In this document: positions 1 through 7,573 of the stretch, one piece after another
How positions within the stretch are numbered: the stretch's first letter is position 1
Layout: each line of letters opens with the position of its first letter
Origin: JAICIG01 sp035532215
GTDB taxonomy: Bacteria; Planctomycetota; Planctomycetia; Pirellulales; JAICIG01
Assembly (NCBI GenBank): GCA_035532215.1
Contig: DATKRK010000373.1
Location: forward strand, 1-18,570
Direction of reading: 5' to 3'
DNA length: 18,570 nucleotides
The notes under the pieces: generated by a model
What the model was told of the DNA's origin: nothing
Seen by the model: the letters and a program-made list of their open reading frames with translations, nothing else
The model's database searches: none
Program-made: the position numbers and the translations under genes

Positions 1-348
1 TTTCCCCATGTCGTGGCGCTCGACCGTCGCTTTCGCAAACACAAGGCGTTTCAATTGTTCGCGGTTTCGTGCGAGGCGCACCACGATATCGAACTTGCCG
101 AACTCGCCGAAGAGACGGCTACATTCCTTCGCGAGCAAGAGGTCGATCTTCCGACCTATGCCGACCCGGAGACCGTGACGCGGATTGCGGTTGGGCAAGT
201 TCTCGGCGAAACCAGCTTCGGCTATCCTACGACGCTCGGGCTCGACCCGTCGGGCGTGATCCGCGGCGTGTGGGTCGGCTACGAGCCAGGCGAGGAACGC
301 AAAGTCGAGGCCCTGGTCGAGCAATTGTTGGCCGACGGCGAGGCTTAA
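1..348 (+). CDS. Thioredoxin-fold (redoxin/TlpA-like) protein, C-terminal part
   Basis: The reading frame is open from base 1 (FPHVVALDRRF...) to a TAA at 346-348, so the N-terminus lies outside the window; the GTG at 13 is only an internal codon. The visible 115 residues look like the second half of a thioredoxin-like domain: a beta strand (FQLFAVSCE), a helix with a dithiol-independent sequence, then SFGYPTTLGLDPSGVIRGVWVGY. That last stretch matches the cis-proline loop and following strand pair ('YPTT..LDP.G.I') of AhpC/TSA and TlpA-type redoxins. The CxxC or peroxidatic cysteine region would lie upstream and cannot be seen, so the choice between a thiol-disulfide oxidoreductase and a peroxiredoxin is open. 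Its stop codon overlaps that of the convergent thiE gene in the shared sequence TTAA (345-348), leaving no room for a terminator. Confidence 0.75.
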   Translation, partial: FPHVVALDRRFRKHKAFQLFAVSCEAHHDIELAELAEETATFLREQEVDLPTYADPETVTRIAVGQVLGETSFGYPTTLGLDPSGVIRGVWVGYEPGEERKVEALVEQLLADGEA

Positions 349-1997
349 GCGGCGCCGAGCGTGCTTCGCAACTCGCCGGCCGCCGCAGCCGGATCGGCGG
401 CGGAAAGCACCGCGCCGCTCACGGCAACCCGCGAGAAGCCGGCGGCCATGACCTCGTGCAGATTGTCGCAGCCGATGCCCCCGATCGCGAAGGCGGGCAG
501 GCGAATTTCGGCGGCGACGGCGCGCAGCAATTCAAGGCCCGTCAACTGTCCGGAGTCGAAGCGTTTGGTCGTCGAGGCGAAGGTCGGGCCGACGCCGATG
601 TAGTCGGCGCCGTCCAGGGCCGCCTGCCGCGCTTGAGCCAGCGAATGCGTCGAAACGCCGACGAGCGCCGACGGCCCGACGATGGCTCGGGCCTCGGCGA
701 CCGAAAGTTCGTCCTGGCCGACGTGGACGCCGTCGGCTCGGGCGAGCGCGGCCAGGTCGGCGCGGTCGTTCATGATAAACAGCGTGTTCGTGCCCGCCGT
801 AAGTTCGGCGAGCCGCCTGGCCCGCGCGAGCAGTTCGCGGTCGTTCAAGCGCTTGTCACGCAATTGCAGCACGTCGACGCCCGAGGCGATCAAGTCGCGA
901 ACCAGGGCGTCGAAGGCTTCAAGCGTCGGGCGGCCGTCGACGAGTACATAGAGCTTTGCTCGCGTGAGCCTCAGGGAGGGACGGGCGCCCTCGCCCGTCC
1001 AGCCGGGCCTCAGGGAGGGACGGGCGCCCTCGCCCGTCCAGCCGGGCAGGGCGCCCGGCCCTCCACTCGTGCGACGAAGCGGCTCGACGGCAGCCGTCTT
1101 TTCCAAGGTGTAGCTGCGATAGCGCAATTGCTTCAGCGCCGCGCCGAAGTCGGCGTCGAGCGTTTTGCCGTACTCCTCCAGGCTGCGCAGCGATTCTTGC
1201 AGCCGCTTGAAATTGGCCGTGGTCACGCTGGCCAGATCGCTGCGGGTGCGTTCGGCGTCAGCCGTGAGTTGCGTGCCGACGTCGGCTGGCGTGTCTCGCG
1301 CCGCCAGCAACTCGGCCGCAGAGAACCGCGAGAGTTCCGCCGCCAGCGCGTGCCGCAATTGCTTGAACTGCTCGGTTCGCTCTCGATCGTCGAGCGCGAA
1401 ACGCGAAAAGTCCTCGAGGACTCGCAGAGCTTCCCTCGCCCGGTTGGCTGCGGCGTCGATGATCCGCAGCGAAGCCATTCGTTCGCCCTCACCCCAGCCC
1501 TCTCCCAGAGGCAGAGGGTGGTTTGTTCCCTCCCCCAAAGGGAGAGGGAGTGGAAGATTCGGCTGATGCCCGGCCAGGCGATGGATCTCAGCCTCCAACC
1601 ATTCGGCGGCGAGGCCCTGCTCGGCCAGCCAGCAAGACAATTCGTGGTTCGCGGCCGCCAGGCCGAGCAACAGGTGTTCGGTCGCCAGCGTCAGCGGCTG
1701 CGGATAATCGACCAATCTGGCGAGCGCCGATGCAAAGGCGTCTTCCACCGCGGCCGAAAACATCGCGGCCCGCTCGGGCGGCGGCTGCTCGCAGAATTTC
1801 AAGGCAGGCCATCGCCGCTGCACCGTTTCGACGTCGACGCCCTTGGCCGCCAACATGCCCGCGGCGCGAGATTCGGCTTCGGCCAGCAGCCCCAGCAGTA
1901 ACTCCGGGGGGGCCAGGCCGTTGGAATCGTCTTGGCTCGTCCAGTGCGACGCGGCGTGCAAGGCTCGGAGTGCGGCGGGTGTGAACTGCAAGCCCAT
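345..1997 (-). CDS. thiE: Composite Clp_N - ThiD2 - ThiE protein (thiamine-phosphate synthase)
   Basis: One 550-codon frame with three recognisable parts. Residues 1-145 are a Clp N-terminal double repeat ('ELLLGLL...', 'TEHLLLGL...'), matching the N-domain of the ClpC encoded nearby. Residues 176-305 match ThiD2 (RIIDAAANRAREALRVLEDF, RLQESLRSLEEY), a family described as a hydroxymethylpyrimidine-phosphate kinase that is usually fused to ThiE. Residues 348-548 are ThiE, a TIM barrel that joins HMP-PP and thiazole phosphate into thiamine phosphate: QLRDK (378-382), NDRADLA (410-416), GVHVGQDEL (423-431), GVSTHS (447-452), GADYIGVGPTFASTTK (463-478), AIGGI (504-508). The junctions at 148-172 and 318-343 are translated repeat DNA. 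A second ATG at 1478 (MASLRII...), preceded by a weak GAGGG, would give a normal 377-residue ThiD2-ThiE. The frame may therefore be a true fusion or two cistrons joined by an in-frame repeat. The enzyme assignment is firm; the fusion is uncertain. Confidence 0.88.
   Translation of the reverse strand: MGLQFTPAALRALHAASHWTSQDDSNGLAPPELLLGLLAEAESRAAGMLAAKGVDVETVQRRWPALKFCEQPPPERAAMFSAAVEDAFASALARLVDYPQPLTLATEHLLLGLAAANHELSCWLAEQGLAAEWLEAEIHRLAGHQPNLPLPLPLGEGTNHPLPLGEGWGEGERMASLRIIDAAANRAREALRVLEDFSRFALDDRERTEQFKQLRHALAAELSRFSAAELLAARDTPADVGTQLTADAERTRSDLASVTTANFKRLQESLRSLEEYGKTLDADFGAALKQLRYRSYTLEKTAAVEPLRRTSGGPGALPGWTGEGARPSLRPGWTGEGARPSLRLTRAKLYVLVDGRPTLEAFDALVRDLIASGVDVLQLRDKRLNDRELLARARRLAELTAGTNTLFIMNDRADLAALARADGVHVGQDELSVAEARAIVGPSALVGVSTHSLAQARQAALDGADYIGVGPTFASTTKRFDSGQLTGLELLRAVAAEIRLPAFAIGGIGCDNLHEVMAAGFSRVAVSGAVLSAADPAAAAGELRSTLGAA
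969..1046. repeat. Two tandem 39-bp palindromic repeats inside thiE
   Basis: Two identical 39-base units (969-1007 and 1008-1046) each contain a perfect 9-bp hairpin, GGACGGGCG/CGCCCGTCC with loop CCCT (979-1000 in the first copy). The unit length is 13 codons, so the reading frame survives; on the minus strand it encodes PGWTGEGARPSLR twice in the linker between ThiD2 and ThiE. Related GC-rich sequence (GGGCGCCCGGCCC) continues to about 1062. Palindromic structure, tandem copies and a non-conserved linker position point to a dispersed repeat element that inserted into the gene. Confidence 0.9.
1485..1550. repeat. Palindromic 'LPLGEG'-type repeat inside the Clp_N/ThiD2 junction
   Basis: The 66-base stretch consists of CCCTCTCCC-like and GGGAGAGGG-like arms. 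On the minus strand it is translated as proline/leucine/glycine-rich sequence with PLPLGEG appearing twice (protein residues about 150-171). Such arms are typical of short dispersed palindromic repeats that annotators often see as spurious PLPLGEG peptides in GC-rich genomes. Its length, 22 codons, keeps the frame open. It sits exactly between the Clp_N and ThiD2 domains, immediately upstream of the alternative ATG at 1478. Confidence 0.8.
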
Positions 1998-2017
1998 ACG
2001 ATCTCTGACGAACGCTC

Positions 2018-2120
2018 CGTAGGTCAGGCTTTCCAGCCTGACTGTGTGCAGTGCTGACTATTTTGTCAGGCTAGAAAGCCTGACCTACACCAAACTGTCA
2101 GTCTGAAAAGCCTGATCTAC
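2018..2120. repeat. Inverted/direct repeat cluster, 'GTCAGGCT...AGCCTGAC' family
   Basis: Three related 24-base units lie in the divergent intergenic region. The unit at 2019-2042 (GTAGGTCAGGCTTTCCAGCC...) is nearly the reverse complement of the unit at 2065-2088 (GTCAGGCTAGAAAGCCTGAC...), so the pair can form a long stem around a 22-base loop. A decayed third copy in the same orientation as the second lies at 2097-2120. Each unit is itself palindromic (TCAGGCT/AGCCTGA). It looks like a dispersed repeat element rather than an operator, since three diverged copies are present. Confidence 0.85.
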
Positions 2121-2131
2121 TTAACCTAACT

Positions 2132-2157
2132 TCAAGGCAGCCTTTTAGTTGCCTTGA
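2132..2157. repeat. 8-bp perfect inverted repeat upstream of the clpC operon promoter
   Basis: TCAAGGCA (2132-2139) and TGCCTTGA (2150-2157) form a perfect 8-bp stem with a 10-base loop. The right arm overlaps the first four bases of the proposed -35 element (2154-2159), so this could be an operator for a repressor controlling the downstream operon. It lacks a T-tract, which makes a terminator unlikely. Confidence 0.5.
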
Positions 2158-2182
2158 TTCAACCTAGCTCCAAGAGTAGAAT
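2154..2182 (+). promoter_or_regulatory. Predicted sigma70-type promoter of the TPR-clpC operon
   Basis: TTGATT (2154-2159) and TAGAAT (2177-2182) are separated by 17 bases; the -10 matches consensus at 5 of 6 positions and the -35 at 4 of 6. Transcription would start near 2189. The first genes downstream on this strand are the TPR-like membrane protein and clpC. No CIRCE or CtsR-like heptad repeat was seen beside it. Confidence 0.5.
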
Positions 2183-2194
2183 TTCACAACGATG

Positions 2195-2223
2195 GCTCCG
2201 CCAGGGAAGGACGGAGCTTTTTT
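2195..2223 (+). terminator. Terminator-like hairpin at the 5' end of the clpC operon leader
   Basis: GCTCCG (2195-2200) pairs with CGGAGC (2212-2217) around an 11-base loop and is followed directly by six T residues (2218-2223). This is the layout of an intrinsic terminator on the plus strand. No plus-strand gene ends nearby (the upstream gene runs the other way), and the hairpin begins only a few bases after the predicted transcription start. It may act as a leader attenuator or pausing site, or terminate transcription from outside. Confidence 0.5.
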
Positions 2224-2252
2224 CCAGATCCTATCGGCCGCATGGGACGTAG

Positions 2253-2258
2253 AAGGAG
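2253..2258 (+). promoter_or_regulatory. Shine-Dalgarno that decides the start at 2267
   Basis: AAGGAG lies 8 bases before the ATG at 2267. The frame is also open from an ATG at 2192, but that start has no ribosome-binding site and lies in the leader hairpin; the residues between the two starts show no domain character. Confidence 0.7.
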
Positions 2259-2266
2259 CTAACCCT

Positions 2267-2869
2267 ATGCCAGGGCCCCGCGTGCGTCGCGCCAGTCTGG
2301 CCTGTTGCCTTTGGCCGGGGCTTGGGCAGCTTTGGGTTGAGGGCGCTTGGTCCGGTTTGGCGCTGGCGCTGGGCTTCGGTTGTTTGCTCAACCTATTATT
2401 GCTGAACAGTCTCGTCTGGACAGAGTGGGTTGAGCCGAGCCAGCGCGTGGCAGGCTGGGTTGCCTTATCCGTATTTTGGTTTGTTTCCGCGGGAATGTCT
2501 TGGCGCTGGCGTGCCGAACACAACGCGCCAATCGCGGGCAATTCCGAGCAGGACTTGTTTCCGCGGGCTTTGGGGGAATACTTAAAGGGGAATTGGTACG
2601 AAGCAGAGTCCTGTTGTCGTCAACTTTTGCGGGACAAGGCCCGCGACGTGGAAGCGCAATTGATGCTGGCTACGATTCTGCGGCACACCGGTCGATCGGC
2701 TGAAGCCCGCGAGCGGCTCGACGACTTGAAACGGCTGGATGACGCGGCGCAGTGGGAATGGGAAATTACGAACGAACTGGAGCGGCTGGCCGAGGCCGAA
2801 GACCACGGCTCGGCCGAGTCCGAACCGCAAGCCGCCCAGACGCCAACTCCGATGTTGGAAGCGGCGTAA
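2267..2869 (+). CDS. Small membrane protein with a cytoplasmic TPR-like domain, upstream of clpC
   Basis: A 200-residue protein. The N-terminus (WPGLGQLWVEGAWSG) resembles the 'PGLGQ..G....G' turn seen in TM2-like small membrane proteins. It is followed by two hydrophobic segments at about residues 29-51 and 62-77, then a positively charged stretch (WRWRAEH). Residues about 96-160 look like one or two tetratricopeptide helices (LGEYLKGNWYEAESCCRQLL, RHTGRSAEARERLDDL). The tail from about 178 is acidic and low in complexity. TPRs bind other proteins, so the likely role is a membrane-anchored docking or adaptor protein. It ends 22 bases before clpC and precedes it in the same orientation with no terminator between, so co-transcription is probable. 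A link with ClpC function is inference from position only; I do not recognise a named family. Confidence 0.75.
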   Translation: MPGPRVRRASLACCLWPGLGQLWVEGAWSGLALALGFGCLLNLLLLNSLVWTEWVEPSQRVAGWVALSVFWFVSAGMSWRWRAEHNAPIAGNSEQDLFPRALGEYLKGNWYEAESCCRQLLRDKARDVEAQLMLATILRHTGRSAEARERLDDLKRLDDAAQWEWEITNELERLAEAEDHGSAESEPQAAQTPTPMLEAA

Positions 2870-2891
2870 GAAGGTAAACGGAGAGTAAGGA

Positions 2892-5444
<2,553 letters not shown>

Positions 5445-5473
5445 TTCCGACAGGCCCTCATTGTGCAATTCAA

Positions 5474-5507
5474 GGCCGCCGCTTGTTCGTCAGGCGGCGG
5501 CCTTTTT
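5474..5507 (+). terminator. Intrinsic terminator of the clpC operon
   Basis: GGCCGCCGC (5474-5482) and GCGGCGGCC (5494-5502) form a perfect 9-bp GC stem with an 11-base loop, followed by five T residues (5503-5507) and lying 29 bases after the clpC stop codon. Confidence 0.93.
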
Positions 5508-5533
5508 GTTGACGCGTTGCTGAGTTTACCGTC

Positions 5534-5920
5534 ATGATTATCAAGCGTCTGCCGCCTGCTTGGCTGAACGCGACAAACGAATCGCTGCGGGAATTACTTG
5601 CCTTGCCTCCAAATTGGGATTCGTATGGCGCCAATCCAATTCAAGTCGAAAGCGTGATGGCCGCGATCGATCTTCTGCGCGCCATCATGCGCGACGAGTC
5701 GCCGACTCCCGCGGTTGTCCCAACTTCACAAGGTTTTGTGCAACTTGAGTGGCATTGCAATGGAGTCGATCTTGAAATCGAAGTCCTCTCGCTGGGCAAG
5801 TATCTAACCTATTTCGAGAACTCCCAAACCGGCGAGAGCTGGGAGCAGGAGATCGACTGGGATTTGAATTCGCTGATTGATTGCATCTCTAAACTTTCGA
5901 AGTCAAAACAGGCTACGTAA
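5534..5920 (+). CDS. Small uncharacterised protein with an 'NWDSYGA.PI' motif
   Basis: A 128-residue acidic, soluble protein without signal peptide or membrane segments. It carries the sequence LALPPNWDSYGANPIQ near residues 22-37, then an alpha/beta stretch (TSQGFVQLEWHCNGVDLEIEVL) and YFENSQTGESWEQEIDW. I associate the pattern 'L..NWD.YGA.PI ... G.V.LEW...G..L.IE' with a widespread family of small hypothetical proteins often found in accessory regions; no function is established to my knowledge. There is no clear Shine-Dalgarno before the ATG, and the gene is visibly more AT-rich than clpC, suggesting later acquisition. The nearest downstream sequence on this strand is a 28-codon fragment, so no complete partner gene is present. 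Confidence 0.7.
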   Translation: MIIKRLPPAWLNATNESLRELLALPPNWDSYGANPIQVESVMAAIDLLRAIMRDESPTPAVVPTSQGFVQLEWHCNGVDLEIEVLSLGKYLTYFENSQTGESWEQEIDWDLNSLIDCISKLSKSKQAT

Positions 5921-5964
5921 GAGATGCGCAACGGGGCTTATTCCGACGATCCGACGATTGACGC

Positions 5965-6051
5965 ATGAAACTCCTCTTCGCCATCCCGCGCTATTTCGAC
6001 CGGGCCGGCGGCGGCCGGCACGCTTCGCTGGCGCCCGATCCGCGGCCGTGA
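5965..6051 (+). pseudogene. Possible truncated 5' end of a gene (MKLLFAIPRYF...)
   Basis: A 28-codon frame begins MKLLFAIPRYFDRAGGGRHA and stops at TGA 6049-6051. The opening resembles the N-terminal strand and loop of a Rossmann-like or glycosyltransferase-type enzyme ('MK.LFAIP.YF...GGRH.S'), but the frame ends just where such a protein would continue. It is followed only by 44 bases before the convergent cls gene. The best reading is a remnant of a larger gene cut away by rearrangement; a real small peptide cannot be excluded. There is no good ribosome-binding site. Confidence 0.3.
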
Positions 6052-6095
6052 GTGCGGGCGATTGCCGCAAAAACGAGTGATTAAAGCAAGCCTCG

Positions 6096-7313
6096 TTACA
6101 GCCAGCGCCGCATCGACCAGGCGAGACGATCGAGCAATCGCTCAAGCCAACTTCGCTTGCGAACGTCGGCGATGGTGACGCGGCGGCTGTTGCGCAACTC
6201 GAAGCGGGCGATGCGGTTGATCGCGGCGGCCATCGGTCGCGAGTGTATCACCGCGATCAACTCGAGGTTGATCTGCAAACTCCGCGGATCGAGATTGCAC
6301 GAGCCGAGCACCGTCCACACGCCGTCGATCACCAGCACCTTGCTGTGCAGCATGCGGTCTTTGCGCTCGTAGATGCGAATGTCGTGCTTCAGCAGCCGGG
6401 CGTAAAGATGTCGCGTCGCCCAGTAGACCGCCGGGACGTCGCTGATCCCGGGAATGATCACGCGCACTTTGACGCCCCGCTTGGCGGCCCGCAACAGGTC
6501 GCGCAGCACGCGGCCGTCGGGGATGAAGTAGGCCATCGAGAGCGTAATCGTGTGCCGCGCCCCGCGCAGCAGCGGCGATAGCACCCGGCGCGGCTGGTGA
6601 TACTTGAACCAAGGGCGGCTGTCGAAAAAATGGATGCTCTCGCTACGGCTTTCCAGCATTTCGCGAACCGCCCAGCGCACGCGCCGCGGCCGCCGGTGCA
6701 AGCGGACGCGCTGCCAAATCCGGCGGAACGCCTCGGCCAAATGCTGCTGCTGCGGCCCCTCGAGCCGCACGTGCACGTCGCGCCAACCGGCCGAAGCGGG
6801 CAAGTGGCGGGCCTGGGCGTCTGCGACGGTCGCGATGCCGCTTTGATCGACGATGTTCATGCCGCCGAAGTAAGCCGTGCGGTCGTCGATCACGAGCAGC
6901 TTGCGATGATCGCGGCGGTTAAGCACCCGCAGCGAGCGAAATTGCCACAGCGATTCCCAGAGGGTGTGGAAGGCGTGAACATGGACTCCGGCCGCCTCCA
7001 AGTCTCGAAAAAATGCCGAGGGCGTGCTGGCGCTGCCCACGGCGTCGTAGATCACGCGACAATCGACGCCGGCCGCGGCCCGCTCCTTGAGCGCCTCGGC
7101 CACGGCTTGCCCCGCGGCATCGGCCGCAATGATGTAACTCTCGAGCCACACTCGCTGCCGGGCTTGCCGAATGTCTTCGACCATCGCCTTGATCAGCGGC
7201 CCCGACGACTCGAAGGTCGTCAACGCCTGGCCCGCCACGCACAGCGCAGCGAGCTCGCCTTCGCGGTGAGCCGAGGGCGGGGCGGCGGACTCGCTCGATT
7301 CAAGCTGACTCAT
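6096..7313 (-). CDS. Phospholipase D-family protein, cardiolipin synthase (ClsB-like)
   Basis: A 405-residue protein with two HKD phospholipase D signatures: H136-K138-D143 in DHRKLLVIDD, followed by GGMNI, and H323-K325-D330 in MLHSKVLVIDG, followed by GSCNLDPRS. The spacing and the FGGMNI/GSCNLD contexts are those of bacterial cardiolipin synthases, which join two phosphatidylglycerols or transfer a phosphatidyl group at the cytoplasmic membrane. There is no N-terminal pair of membrane helices, so the architecture is ClsB-like rather than ClsA-like. The tail is very basic (KRSWLERLLDRLAWSMRRWL). The frame is open up to 7631, but the segment above 7313 has the character of non-coding divergent DNA, so the ATG at 7313 (MSQLESS) is preferred although no strong Shine-Dalgarno precedes it. 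It is divergent from the exported protein at 7574. Confidence 0.88.
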   Translation of the reverse strand: MSQLESSESAAPPSAHREGELAALCVAGQALTTFESSGPLIKAMVEDIRQARQRVWLESYIIAADAAGQAVAEALKERAAAGVDCRVIYDAVGSASTPSAFFRDLEAAGVHVHAFHTLWESLWQFRSLRVLNRRDHRKLLVIDDRTAYFGGMNIVDQSGIATVADAQARHLPASAGWRDVHVRLEGPQQQHLAEAFRRIWQRVRLHRRPRRVRWAVREMLESRSESIHFFDSRPWFKYHQPRRVLSPLLRGARHTITLSMAYFIPDGRVLRDLLRAAKRGVKVRVIIPGISDVPAVYWATRHLYARLLKHDIRIYERKDRMLHSKVLVIDGVWTVLGSCNLDPRSLQINLELIAVIHSRPMAAAINRIARFELRNSRRVTIADVRKRSWLERLLDRLAWSMRRWL

Positions 7314-7497
7314 GCAGATTCTTGCGGTGCAAATGGCTCTTGGCTTGAGCGGCCAAACTGCCGGCCGCCGCTCGGCTGTTTGTATCTTACTCTGCCCAAA
7401 CTTGCACGTCCGTCGCCATTGGGGGGCCAAGCTTTGCCACCGTCGAGCGAATGCCCTTTGAAATCGGGCCTTGGCGCGAGGGCGGTTGAGAAAAACG

Positions 7498-7526
7498 AAA
7501 CTTTTACGCCCCTGCAAGGGTATAGT
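7498..7526 (+). promoter_or_regulatory. Weak promoter candidate before the exported protein gene
   Basis: TATAGT (7521-7526) matches a -10 element at 5 of 6 positions. The hexamer 17 bases upstream (AAACTT, 7498-7503) is a poor -35, so an alternative sigma factor or an activator would be needed. The remainder of the 260-base divergent region (7314-7573) shows nothing else I can name. Confidence 0.25.
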
Positions 7527-7573
7527 TCCCGAAGCGAACCCCGACAATTTCAACGCCTGTGAAGGAGTCGATG

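Noticed and set aside
69..1901. 610-codon plus-strand frame over thiE
   Set aside because: Arginine/glycine-rich low-complexity product typical of GC-rich shadow frames; the opposite strand has clear ThiD2 and ThiE motifs.
2192..2266. Upstream ATG of the TPR-like membrane protein as the main start
   Set aside because: It lacks a ribosome-binding site and lies in the leader hairpin; the SD-supported ATG at 2267 is better, though a leaderless isoform remains possible.
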